A stretch of 64,000 nucleotides of DNA from JACJVV01 sp964581515. GTDB lineage: Archaea > Nanobdellota > Nanobdellia > Woesearchaeales > JACJVV01. Below, piece by piece: positions 36,501-44,194 of the stretch. The stretch is taken from NCBI GenBank assembly GCA_964581515.1, contig CAZOOV010000003.1, positions 1 to 64,000 of the forward strand. Direction: 5' to 3'. The number at the start of each line of letters is the position of its first letter. Position 1 is the first letter of the stretch. The notes beneath the pieces are model-generated. The model made no database searches and had not been told where the DNA came from. It worked only from the letters and a program-made list of their open reading frames with translations. The position numbers were made by a program, and so were the translations under genes.

Positions 36501-37595
36501 TACATCAATACTATGGTTATGCAAAATATTCCAGACACTACAACTTGTTATTCTGCAGAATCCTGTGAGCATACACTTTGGCTTGGAATAGATCTTACAG
36601 ATCACAATGGTGTCAAGAAGATGGATTCTACTCAGTCAGGATATTATAGGGCTCTCCTTATTGATGGTTCAGTAACTTACGGTATGGGTGGATATTCAAT
36701 ACAAGCTGAAGATGTAGGTGGTTCTACATTTGCTTCTTATCAATGTGTGGCTGACCCTACAACATCATTTGTTGGTACTTGTAGCGGTTCAATGCCTTCA
36801 CAGACCAGCACTATTGCACTTGCTTGGGCTGGAGGAAGTGCAAATACTGTAACTACAACAACAACTGGCGGGGATCTTTATGGCAGTGGTGGTACTTCAT
36901 CTGATTGCAGTTTTGGCGGTGCTGAGACTACAACATGTTATTTTAAATATACTTCTGGTACTATCATTACAATAAGTCTTAGAAAGAAAGATGATTCTGG
37001 TCTGACAATATCAGGTGGAACTGTCACCCTTAAGGCTTCAACAACTGCATCATCTTCAACTACTTCAGCTTGTTCAGGTACAGTTAAATGGAACGGGCAG
37101 ATGGTAATATATGAGAGTGAAGAAGGAAGTTCAGGATTTTATACCAGAGGCAGTAGTATATATGAATATCAAGGAGCAGAACAGACACTTCCATTCTCAA
37201 TAACTGTTAATTGCGATGATGGAAGCGGAAGTACTGGAACATCTTCAAATACATTCTCTGCAGCAGTTACGGCACTTGATATGGTAATAAGCTCTTCAGA
37301 ATTTGATATGTTGTCAAACCCATCACTTCTTGTACAGAAAGGTAATAGTGTCAAGTTTGAGATGGAAACAAACCAGGATATGAATAGTGCATATATGACA
37401 ATTACTGACGCCTCTACAAGTGATGTTGAGCTTTCTAGAAGGTCTATGACCAAAGATGGCACACATAGGAAGTTTACAAGCTCTTCTAATTGGGTGCCAG
37501 CAGATGCTGGAAGCTATAATGTTAAATTTGAAGTTGTTGGAAGTTCATGGCAAGATTCTAATACATATACAGTACTAGTGCAAGATACTACATAA
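30573..37595 (+). CDS. Giant multidomain surface protein (FN3/Ig-like domains)
   Basis: 2340 residues. A signal peptide (about 8-28) is followed by fibronectin-III-like domains to about 300, Ig-like domains with D-N-T-A-P-type starts to about 660, and two ITG motifs (667 and 686). A central Cys-rich region holds a hydrophobic segment near 990-1010 and a second near 1655-1690. A beta domain is duplicated (about 1515-1610 and 2064-2156), and the C-terminus is Ig-like without a membrane anchor. A GGAGG site lies 17 nt upstream of the ATG-ATG start. Likely adhesin or cell-coat component, transcribed in line with the pilin-like-signal gene. Confidence 0.85.
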   Translation: MMDRKTLKLFALLCVELMVFFPVLSVYALTISTPEVYPSSGVVRIEWDTTSETNTSLKYGLYGSSSSSWLEKLDSNYKRNHSMSLSGLVQGETYSYQILSYAQDLNSDSHLGSFIVPDANPPPQPTGLRVTNYTSTTADIEWDAYNSSDVPDFSKFLVYKDGENIINTTSNKYTDTNLVALTGYVYNVAGYDSSGNTGSMSDSVMVLTAAPDITAPHLNNVKELSVTSTSAIIWWQTNEPADSTVYYGTGSFTMSRTITGTHSNHTVSLSGLTDNTRYIYIASSCDESGNCRNSSMYDFVAGGDNTAPSLSANVPSVSTASSMAVNGTTEALARVYIYVNDYTIPKRIVQADVNGDFSTTVSLDTSTNPNNVKIVAEDASGNQAEQEFSVTVDATLPVATASSFPTYTNSSSVNINGTVSEDVTLEIYVESEGDTSLGTPSAVAGVSATSVTSSAVALSWTANTNTEEIDYYKVYRNSVVVATTSGTSISDCVDNSTSYSYQVSAVNENCVEGAMSDVVSVTTETGANCTSTSDRISHSCDGSDPERTVTISQGSYKQSIPLEAGTNEVTLKFLDEVGNYVEIYGTTIYDVKAPTVTCSISDFSPTYDDEVTITGTVDEQATVTITVNNDSSYVGLTDSDGNFSIEIDLEQLDYDSEIASSASANQITGNVIGGATRSRGSGSEKITGRVVNESNYYSYQTGNSDLNTTTLTWTTSDGVFDNLIEIQAVDSVGRTSSKVSDYLEYKMCSYGNWWGITLSDPQPSMLIPRHLLRGIAQISFNYELEWLGGSGSFDSEETPSVTVDFSFRDIAREDLDDWDKGWFESSIREYGDSNYNNTRGYVIIQSKALNDQFYNTNTYRRDFNTAYQNNATSNFTTTLDMENNLSAHRTNSSWDEQCIVSQFGCVRLPVQVQLKFTDPVYASTSSSIAGTTTTSSSSGSVTQRQCIDMEIAIDVRIDTSIIPESFLESAIDFLNSTIDLIDSILEPLNDIKEYVLYACLGSWILLYVKSLEKNWACEMSGDIKSIFGGGFKSAVAEQGLCKAVYGENNGNNNHANDQKEQACLKCTVKVKAYDDFTETMQYICDRLACPSAPSFMKYIRDQNNKRSSTVKFSDTTTTGSGDSATVTNNFNLNLVSYSDCKGLSPTFEQVSEQYAMWKKYKENHGFSKEMKFHNPDSSTRFGYTASDEDLIGCDEPHMPNKDCCWFEYMRTYDSVCGLSYGVLFDEMKESYCVAGTHAQTTNNVAVNPESGDVLESTEGLTAGEDYETQVQQVGDVNYKQECESFGRRVWNAAAGFCEDGAAQQTQLIDSGIQYSSSVNQVYDPDTAQEQAREEAEQRRTTRETMISDQGNLDLFVGSEDGSGPSSVYDLDFQTNADNCPTTFRSNDNRNIFYRVTPSASSTPETPVYVIERGVVLQNIDIESSTLTSTVASSVIGQDSPVGSNNVFRPLTGETDIPESWFKQQDDEPLASNQDVTSTNTNSEGFENFKTDLLTCASRTSSSSGGTNYPCTLATSNLFVRSCSGSFRDTTDSITLTRDSGSDLVEMTHSPGGTFYGSSGSGSTCDFGGKDTMTCYFKPTASADTNHIITINLRKKISGEEVGGTALLNAGNDAGTYSGFSSSTISSAYTKIQSAIGATDKDEIVDPTSGFLRSVQCLCLPAITGYLKLWRAIMVAVKACFQTILLTGDGNPGVCRAVLTQYVCDLIYDLIQCFSTKYNAGFQRDYGTSNAGNLIGTLTSAGRDVERTISGRYGDSSLYRALFAERQLVHALCLWAFTGTFDFDFNTLIEGEYGDLPVASQGLLSPCQRRYISYNSNTGKATFNYYFGVGLVAGADLTYRVNLQCSDGWDCDYGNGNERCDCAGDAQNQSITLSGASSSMSRYDVLEEEYDGLITKDYRFDKVILEYTYRDKDNDQVKRQVSCDISGVGGTAPGFCQFDVGQGIYTCSVDIGSSSYAQLLSVDDPKSTSGWGVGDTVYINTMVMQNIPDTTTCYSAESCEHTLWLGIDLTDHNGVKKMDSTQSGYYRALLIDGSVTYGMGGYSIQAEDVGGSTFASYQCVADPTTSFVGTCSGSMPSQTSTIALAWAGGSANTVTTTTTGGDLYGSGGTSSDCSFGGAETTTCYFKYTSGTIITISLRKKDDSGLTISGGTVTLKASTTASSSTTSACSGTVKWNGQMVIYESEEGSSGFYTRGSSIYEYQGAEQTLPFSITVNCDDGSGSTGTSSNTFSAAVTALDMVISSSEFDMLSNPSLLVQKGNSVKFEMETNQDMNSAYMTITDASTSDVELSRRSMTKDGTHRKFTSSSNWVPADAGSYNVKFEVVGSSWQDSNTYTVLVQDTT

Positions 37596-37677
37596 AGAGT
37601 ATGTATTTGTATCATTTAGAAAAAGATTATAAATGAATGTTTTTTCTCTTATCTTATAACTGGGAATAAGATTATTA

Positions 37678-39054
37678 ATGCAAATAGAATTTAAGGCAAA
37701 TAAAATGGATAAAAAGAAAGTAAATAAGAAAGTAAATAAGAAAATAAATAAGAAAGTAAATAAGAAAATAAATAGGAAAGTAAATAAGAAATGTAAACCA
37801 AAACTGCTTGCACCTGCTGGTAATTTCATAGCTTTGCGAGCAGCACTTGATGCTGGTGCAGATGAAATTTATTTTGGTGTAAAAGGCTTTAATATGCGTG
37901 CAGGAGCACAAAATTTTACAGTTAGTGATATGAAAAAAGTAGTAGGATTATGTCATGATAGGGGTGCAAAGGCTTATCTTGCATTGAATATCATATTATA
38001 TGAGTCAGAGATGAAGAAAGCTGACAAGGTTATTGACTTTGCTAAGAAAGCAGGTGTTGACGCAATAATTGCATGGGATATGTCTGTAATAGAAAAAGCA
38101 CGTAGTAAAGGAATAGATGTACATCTGTCTACACAAGCTTCAATCAGTAATTATGAAGCACTAGAATCTTATAAAAAAAGAGCACCTAAACTTAAAAGAG
38201 TTATATTGGCAAGAGAATGCTTGCTTGATGATATAAAAAAGATTATTGCGAAAATCAAAAAGAATAAGTTAGATATTGAAATAGAAACATTTGTACATGG
38301 GGCAATGTGCGTGTCTGTATCTGGAAGATGTTTTCTTAGCCAGGAAATGTTCTGCAAAAGTGCAAATAGAGGGGAGTGCCTTCAACCATGCAGGAGAAAT
38401 TATAAGACATATGTATTAAAAGATCCTGAAGAAGGTCATGAATTACTTATGGGTGAGGATTATGTCATGAGTCCAAAGGATTTATGCACACTACCTTTTA
38501 TTGAGAAATTGATAGATTCTGGTATATCTTGTCTTAAGATAGAAGGCAGAAACAGAAATCCAGAATATGTCGCAGTTGTCGTCTCATGTTATAGGACTAT
38601 TATTGATTATTATTGGGATTATAAAGCTAGGATAAAGAAAAATGGATCTGAGAGAAAACAGTATGAAGTCTTGAAAAGAGGTCTTGTGCAGAAACTGAAG
38701 TCAGTATATCACAGGGGCTTCTCATCTGGTTTTTTTATGGGAAAGCCAATCAAAGAATGGAGCCAGATATATGGCAGTAAAGCTACTGAGTATAAACAAT
38801 ATGTAGGAAAAGTTGTGAATTATTATTCTAAAATTGGTGTGGCTGAGATAAAAGCAGAGTCATACCCTGCAAACTTAGGTGATAAGATCATATTTTTAGG
38901 TCCTACTACAGGTGTTGTAACACAAAAACTTAATGAGATTATGGACTCACGTGGTTCTCTTAAGGCTGTAAAGAAAGGAATGACTGTTACAATAAAGACA
39001 GTCGGGAAAGTTAGGAAGAATGATCTGATGTATAAAGTTGTTAATCGTAAGTGA
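37678..39054 (+). CDS. Peptidase U32-family protein with Lys-rich repeat N-terminus
   Basis: 458 residues. The U32 signature is complete (ETFVHGAMCVSVSGRCFLS near 201-219), preceded by LLAPAGN and a TIM-barrel-like N-terminal region and followed by a C-terminal beta domain. Relatives include collagenase-type peptidases and the tRNA/rRNA hydroxylation proteins TrhP and RlhA, so proteolysis is not certain. Unusually, residues about 10-38 are tandem (V/I)NKK tetrapeptides coded by a 12-bp repeat. The next gene starts in an overlap with its stop. Confidence 0.85.
   Translation: MQIEFKANKMDKKKVNKKVNKKINKKVNKKINRKVNKKCKPKLLAPAGNFIALRAALDAGADEIYFGVKGFNMRAGAQNFTVSDMKKVVGLCHDRGAKAYLALNIILYESEMKKADKVIDFAKKAGVDAIIAWDMSVIEKARSKGIDVHLSTQASISNYEALESYKKRAPKLKRVILARECLLDDIKKIIAKIKKNKLDIEIETFVHGAMCVSVSGRCFLSQEMFCKSANRGECLQPCRRNYKTYVLKDPEEGHELLMGEDYVMSPKDLCTLPFIEKLIDSGISCLKIEGRNRNPEYVAVVVSCYRTIIDYYWDYKARIKKNGSERKQYEVLKRGLVQKLKSVYHRGFSSGFFMGKPIKEWSQIYGSKATEYKQYVGKVVNYYSKIGVAEIKAESYPANLGDKIIFLGPTTGVVTQKLNEIMDSRGSLKAVKKGMTVTIKTVGKVRKNDLMYKVVNRK
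37713..37794 (+). repeat. 12-bp in-frame tandem repeat coding (V/I)N(K/R)K
   Basis: About seven copies of AAGAAAGTAAAT and its variant AAGAAAATAAAT in the 5' end of the U32 gene. Each unit adds one basic tetrapeptide, giving a strongly positive flexible N-terminus that could bind RNA or ribosomes. Length would be expected to vary between strains. Confidence 0.8.
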
Positions 39055-39611
39055 TTTTTATGGTTGCGGATGATGTTAAATTATTGCGTGGTAAGATAGT
39101 TTCTCTTAAAGATGAATTATGCAGTATGGATCCTTTCTGGAATAAATGTTTTCCCTGCAGGAATAATGGGAGATGTTGTGTTAAATCTGATGTTGATGTA
39201 ACTGATGATGAATGGGATGAGATAGTTGATTTTTTGAAGGATAAGCCAAAAATAATTGAATATGGTAAGGTTAGACTCAAGCTTGGAAAACCATGTTTGT
39301 TCTATTGTTCTGAGGCAAGCAAATGTTTGATACATGAAGTTAGGCCAATTATGTGCAGGTACGCTCCTTTCCATATTGTGGAGAAAGATGGAACATATTT
39401 CTATAATTTAGTTGATGAGCATTGCTTAAACATAAAATCAGATAGCATGTCCTCTCTTGTTAAGACTTCGAATTCTTTAATTGCTGATATTGATGGTTCA
39501 AAGCGTATAATAATCGATGAAGTTCCTGAGATGAAAGAATATAAGAAAAATAAGATTGATTTCTTGTCGACAAAGTTTCATAATAGTTTTGTCAAAGAAG
39601 ATAATGGGTGA
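39051..39611 (+). CDS. YkgJ-type cysteine-cluster protein
   Basis: Up to 186 residues. The GTG at 39051 overlaps the upstream stop (GTGA), and an ATG at 39060 is the alternative start. The Cys pattern CFPCRNNGRCC, then CLFYCSEASKCLIHEVRPIMCR, is the YkgJ zinc/iron-sulfur cluster family, as in the protein at 18.5 kb. Overlap with the U32 gene suggests a shared role, and U32 hydroxylases are linked to iron-sulfur chemistry. Confidence 0.8.
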   Translation: MIFMVADDVKLLRGKIVSLKDELCSMDPFWNKCFPCRNNGRCCVKSDVDVTDDEWDEIVDFLKDKPKIIEYGKVRLKLGKPCLFYCSEASKCLIHEVRPIMCRYAPFHIVEKDGTYFYNLVDEHCLNIKSDSMSSLVKTSNSLIADIDGSKRIIIDEVPEMKEYKKNKIDFLSTKFHNSFVKEDNG

Positions 39612-39664
39612 TTTTGGATGATGGATTTTTTGGATGATGAATTTATTTGGAGTAGTCCATTTAA

Positions 39665-40393
39665 TTAAGGTTTGTTAGCATCATATAATCTTGTAATTGA
39701 GTCTACAATATGTTTTTTTAGTTCAGGATTTAGTTTAGTACTATTCCATCTGCTTATTGCAGATCTTTTGTTTACTCTTATTCCTGTTTCCCTATTTCTT
39801 CTGAGTCGTTCTTCTTTTGTTCCTTTTAATATTTTAGGGTCTGGTTTGGCATATATTGCTTCTATCTTTGTTCTTTCATCGTATATTGCATGTTCTATCA
39901 ATGATTCTCTTATTTCTTTTTCTGATTCTCTTAATGATTCTCCTAATGATTGTACTCTTGGTGCATTAGCATATGTACTATTCTCAAAACTTTTTTCATA
40001 TATGCTTAGTGTTTTACAAATCCCATAGTACGCTCTTAACATCTCTGTACTTGTTGTTGGGTTTCTGAATCTTGTTTCTTTTCTTTGTTCACGCTGTCTT
40101 TCTTCTTTTGCTGCTTTAATCATTCTTGGAACATAAAAATCATATTCTTTTTGGATTACTCCTATTGCTCCATCTATCTCTTTTTTGTATATTAATTCAC
40201 CAATCTTATTAACTTTTTTTTCGAGATCAAGCACTTCTTTGCTGGTCATGTGATATCCTGGTCTAGGCTTGTTTATTATCTCTTCAAAAGCTGGTGAATA
40301 ATGTTGTTCATCAGTGTTATTAGTGTTTGAGATTGAAGTGCATGTAGCTATCCCATAGAATACAGTTGATGCAATTATTTTTGTTAGTTTCAT
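39665..40393 (-). CDS. Secreted helical protein
   Basis: 242 residues: signal peptide (about 1-22, ending near a Cys that does not fit a clean lipobox), then a highly charged all-helical body. It contains a 'KEVLDLEKKV' segment like the 'VLxLExDI' segments at the N-termini of the mature TPR protein at 40.4 kb and the secreted protein at 58.5 kb, so the three look distantly related. Downstream of the TPR gene and separated by 39 bp. Function unknown. Confidence 0.6.
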   Translation of the reverse strand: MKLTKIIASTVFYGIATCTSISNTNNTDEQHYSPAFEEIINKPRPGYHMTSKEVLDLEKKVNKIGELIYKKEIDGAIGVIQKEYDFYVPRMIKAAKEERQREQRKETRFRNPTTSTEMLRAYYGICKTLSIYEKSFENSTYANAPRVQSLGESLRESEKEIRESLIEHAIYDERTKIEAIYAKPDPKILKGTKEERLRRNRETGIRVNKRSAISRWNSTKLNPELKKHIVDSITRLYDANKP

Positions 40394-40432
40394 TGTTGTC
40401 TTTATTTATTTTATTGATGTTATCTTTATCTT

Positions 40433-41560
40433 TTAGTCTTTGAAACCATATTTCTTTCTTAAATTTATTGCCCATATTCTTTCACGATAATTGCTTTTGT
40501 TATTTTCGAATTGTTTTAAGTAAGGCCAAGCTTCTTTCTCTCTTCCTAATCTATATAATGCTTCTCCAATATATCCTGTTGGATTATATCTTCCACTGCC
40601 ATGTATTTTTGCAGCTTCTTCAAAACCTTTTGCAGCTTCAAGCATATCTTCCCATCTTTTTGCATCTCTGCATGTTAATATATAATTGTAATGTCCTATT
40701 GCATAGTGAGGTGCAAGTTTTACAGCTTTCTTGTAATGTGTTATGGCTTTTACTGGATTTGATTCTCTTAATGATGTTGCCATTCGCATATGTCCATCAG
40801 CAGTGGGACAATTGTCTAACCATTTTTCCTGAAGAGTCATAATCTCTCTTGTGACTCTCTTTCCAGATCTATCAAATAATAATCCTCTTAAGAAATTATA
40901 TGCGCAGTCTAGTTTTGGGTCGAGTTCTATTGCTTTGTATACTTCTTGTATAGCCTCATCTATCTGTTGTTTTGTAGCATGAGTTGGTCTTCCCCATGCA
41001 AGTGCATATCCTAGATTATGATGATATAATCCTATATTAGGGGATTCTTTTATTGCTTGTCTGAAATTAATAATAGCATTATTTTTATCTCTTAGTCGAA
41101 GATATGTATTGCCTAATCTGTTCATATGGTCATCATTAAATGGATTGAAGTCTAATGATTGTTCAAATTTATTTTTTGCTCCTGTGAAATCTTCTTTTGA
41201 GAATAATTCTTCTGCTTGTTGTTCAAGAGTATTTATTATGTCCCTTTTTAGTCTTTCTATATCCTGTATTAAAGTTTTTGCTGGTCCTGTTTTTAGTCTT
41301 CTTGCTTTACTTTCTAATTGGATTATTTTATCGCTTAGTCTATCATATCTGTGACTTTCTGCATCTTTTCTTAGTCTTGTAAGTTGTTTGTAATATCCTT
41401 CAACAGCATATCTTGGTTCAATTTCCTCTGTTCTGAACTCTTCAATATCTCTTTCTAAATCTAGGACTTTTTGGCTTATGTCTCCTTGTGTAGGTTCTTG
41501 AGCTAATGCTGAAGAAGCAATAATAGATGTTCCTAACAGTAAAATCAGTCCTTTTTTCAT
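40433..41560 (-). CDS. Secreted TPR protein
   Basis: 375 residues with a bacterial-type signal peptide cleaved after ALA-Q (about residue 20), a coiled-coil region (25-115) and tetratricopeptide repeats (about 115-340), such as AKNKFEQSLDFNPFNDDHMNRLG and AIINFRQAIKESPNIGLYHHNLG. TPRs scaffold protein complexes, here outside the membrane. Its first mature helix (VLDLERDI...IEP) resembles the protein at 58470-59555 in the tagged cluster. Confidence 0.8.
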   Translation of the reverse strand: MKKGLILLLGTSIIASSALAQEPTQGDISQKVLDLERDIEEFRTEEIEPRYAVEGYYKQLTRLRKDAESHRYDRLSDKIIQLESKARRLKTGPAKTLIQDIERLKRDIINTLEQQAEELFSKEDFTGAKNKFEQSLDFNPFNDDHMNRLGNTYLRLRDKNNAIINFRQAIKESPNIGLYHHNLGYALAWGRPTHATKQQIDEAIQEVYKAIELDPKLDCAYNFLRGLLFDRSGKRVTREIMTLQEKWLDNCPTADGHMRMATSLRESNPVKAITHYKKAVKLAPHYAIGHYNYILTCRDAKRWEDMLEAAKGFEEAAKIHGSGRYNPTGYIGEALYRLGREKEAWPYLKQFENNKSNYRERIWAINLRKKYGFKD

Positions 41561-41632
41561 GTAGAGAAGAATGCTTTTGTCTTTATAAATATACTACTAG
41601 ATTATTACTACATTTTAGCATTTTTAGAGAGA

Positions 41633-42595
41633 TTATATGAGTATTTTAGGCTCAGTGGTACTCTCTATAATGGAGTCTCCAATTCCTCTACCAACACTAT
41701 AGTATTTCTTTGATTGAGAGCTTGTCAGAAGGCTCCAGAATGATACTTTTTTCTTGTATTCTATAATATCTGCAGTTATGTTGAGATTATCTTCTATATA
41801 AGCAACTGCTTCTTTTTTACCACCTATCTCATCTATTAGATTTAATTCTAAACCTTGTACTCCAGTATATACCATACCATGTGCAAGTTCTTTTACTTCT
41901 TTTTCTGACATATCTCTAAATTTTGCAACATCGCTTATGAATATTTCATATACAATATCAACTTCTTTTTGGAAGAAGTCTTTTGCATCTTCACTAGGTT
42001 CTACAAATGGTGATCCAAAGTCTTTGTATTTTCCACCAACAAATCTTTGATATGTAACATTATGTTCTTCAAGAAGTCCTGAAAAATCAAGATATGATCC
42101 TACAACTCCTATTGAACCAACAAATGATAATCTATTTGCAATGATATGGTCTGTTGACGCAGCTATCCAGTAAGCAGCAGACGCGCCTATTTCTCTTACA
42201 TATGAAACAGTAGTTTTGTTGAGATTGCGAATTGCACTTGCTATTTCATCAGCAGCGACACCACTTCCTCCAGGCGAATTTATTTCAAATATAACTGCTT
42301 TAATGGTATTATCTTCTTTTATCTTATCAAGTCTTTCAACGACTGCAGTTGAGGATGTATCCTGGCTGTTGCCAAACATATCTGTGCCTGCTTCAGTAGC
42401 TATAATTCCATTGATTCTTATTAGTGCAACATTGCCGTATTCATTGTCAGCTTCAAGTCCTTCACTACTGCTTGAGCCTATTCCAAATACTAAACCTAAT
42501 ATTCCCGCAATTATTAATGATATAAAGAATAGTAATCCTATTGTTATTATTATGAATAACCATTTGAGTCCGCTACCTTTTTTTTCATTTGCCAT
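41633..42595 (-). CDS. sppA: Signal peptide peptidase SppA (S49 family)
   Basis: 320 residues, single-domain archaeal/Bacillus-type length. One N-terminal membrane helix (about 11-38), then the S49 fold. The nucleophile Ser lies in EIGASAAYWIA (near 137) and the general-base Lys in GGKYKDFGSPF (near 192). Degrades cleaved signal peptides or membrane proteins. Confidence 0.9.
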   Translation of the reverse strand: MANEKKGSGLKWLFIIITIGLLFFISLIIAGILGLVFGIGSSSSEGLEADNEYGNVALIRINGIIATEAGTDMFGNSQDTSSTAVVERLDKIKEDNTIKAVIFEINSPGGSGVAADEIASAIRNLNKTTVSYVREIGASAAYWIAASTDHIIANRLSFVGSIGVVGSYLDFSGLLEEHNVTYQRFVGGKYKDFGSPFVEPSEDAKDFFQKEVDIVYEIFISDVAKFRDMSEKEVKELAHGMVYTGVQGLELNLIDEIGGKKEAVAYIEDNLNITADIIEYKKKVSFWSLLTSSQSKKYYSVGRGIGDSIIESTTEPKILI

Positions 42596-42662
42596 ATGAA
42601 TACACCTTCTTATTTAGTTTAATTTAAATTGAGTATTTAATTGAGCAAGAGTTATAATATTA

Positions 42663-43159
42663 TCAGATTCTTGTGATAATAACTGTTCTTGTCTTGCTCC
42701 ATTTTTCAAAAAGCCTAAGCTTTTCTTTGTTGAATAGTGCATAGATTATGTCTATTATGAATACTATATCTAAGACTAAGCTTATGGATCTGAGTAATGC
42801 TTTTCCTAATGGTAATGGTTCAATCTTAGGTTTTTTTCATCTTTTACAACAATTATTCTCATAATATTCTTTCCAAGACTTTGATTGAACTTTGATTCAA
42901 GGATAGTGAAATAAATGACAGTAATAATTGCCATAAATATTGATATCAATAAGAATTTTGATATGAACCCATCAGGCATGATTGATGTATACATATTAAA
43001 TCCTAATGGAACATTGTAGAAGTTTGATAATTTGTTAAGTACTCTGCCAAAAGGCCATAAAATAAAACTGACAATAAGCATATCTATCAAGAATGCTATT
43101 ATCCTCCTTGAGACAGGAGCTGCTATGATTATAGTCTTTCTCTTTATTCCGAGGTTCAT
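42663..43159 (-). CDS. RDD-family membrane protein interrupted by a -1 frameshift
   Basis: The frame from the ATG at 43159 stops at 42806 after 117 residues, in the middle of the RDD domain (SRRIIAFLIDMLIV, then ESKFNQSLGKNIMRIIVV). The missing part (IEPLPLGKALLRSISLVLDI... and a helix) is coded in the -1 frame down to a TGA at 42663. The switch point is GAT-GAA-AAA-AAC (T7 at 42831-42837 on the plus strand), which contains the slippery heptamer A-AAA-AAC in the correct phase. It could be programmed frameshifting, a genuine mutation, or a homopolymer sequencing error. Confidence 0.8.
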
Positions 43160-43257
43160 ATGCAGTTTCAGAGCATAATTCTTTATAAAGTTTCTGTCTA
43201 ACTTAGAGATAATATTCTTATCTATAGTCTGTTATCATAATTACTGGTATTTCTTAT

Positions 43258-43320
<63 letters not shown>

Positions 43321-43337
43321 AGTTATAATTTTAGAAA

Positions 43338-44171
43338 TTATAATTGCAATATTTTAGCTGCATTGCTATAATATACATCTTCTTTGTCTTTTTCTGAAAA
43401 GTTTCTCATAGCTCTTTCTATAAAGAACATTGAATCTTCATATGTCTGTACAGGGAAGTCAGTTCCAAACATGACTTTTTTTGGACCACATTCATATAAT
43501 ACTCTTGTTATAGCTTCAACTATTGCAGGTATCTGATCTCTATCACGTTTAGAGTCTATCATGCCACTCATATCTGTATATATATTATTGTTCCTTTTCA
43601 TTACTTCTATAAGGCCATTATAATCTGGTTTTGCCATATGGCTTAGGATGATGTTTATGTTTGGATTTGCTCTTGCTACCGGTTCTATGTCACTTGCTTT
43701 TGCTATTACTGTCACTGCTTCTCTGCCAAGCTTTCTCATTGTTGAGAAAGAATAGCCTGCATGAAACATTATAGGTAATGAGTATTTTGATGCTACATCT
43801 GCTACTTTCTTGAAGTTATCTGATTTTAGGTCAACATTCTGATAGCTGGTGTAAATCTTTATGCCTTTGATGTTTCCTTCATATGCAAGCTCTTCTAATT
43901 CATTTAAGCCTTGATAAAAATAAAATTCAAAGTCAAGACTACCAAACATGCAAAATCCATCCATACCTTCTTTCTTGGCTTTTTTTATCCAATGCAACAT
44001 CCTGTAATTAGATATGCCTGAAGTTTTATGGGGGAAATATGTGGCTAATAATACAGTCTTCTCTATATCATAGCCCCACATTTTCCTTGCAATCACATCA
44101 AGTGTCGCTCCTTCTGCTACATCCTCAAGCTTCCTGTTCGTAGTATGGCAGTGGATATCTATCTTTTTCAT
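43338..44171 (-). CDS. Amidohydrolase-family (amidohydrolase 2 type) metal-dependent hydrolase
   Basis: 277 residues from the ATG at 44171. A TTG nine bases upstream is an alternative start. TIM-barrel metal sites are visible: DIHCH near the N-terminus, MFHAGY near 140, LSHMAKP near 180 and FGTDFP near 240. The substrate is unknown: family members act as decarboxylases or hydrolases on small organic acids. It follows coaBC by about 20 bp and is probably co-transcribed. Confidence 0.82.
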   Translation of the reverse strand: MKKIDIHCHTTNRKLEDVAEGATLDVIARKMWGYDIEKTVLLATYFPHKTSGISNYRMLHWIKKAKKEGMDGFCMFGSLDFEFYFYQGLNELEELAYEGNIKGIKIYTSYQNVDLKSDNFKKVADVASKYSLPIMFHAGYSFSTMRKLGREAVTVIAKASDIEPVARANPNINIILSHMAKPDYNGLIEVMKRNNNIYTDMSGMIDSKRDRDQIPAIVEAITRVLYECGPKKVMFGTDFPVQTYEDSMFFIERAMRNFSEKDKEDVYYSNAAKILQL

Positions 44172-44194
44172 TCTAGTCAACTCATATAGTGAGA

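Noticed and set aside
42806..43159. Short RDD gene as a complete protein
   Set aside because: The domain is cut in half and the rest is present in the -1 frame down to 42663.
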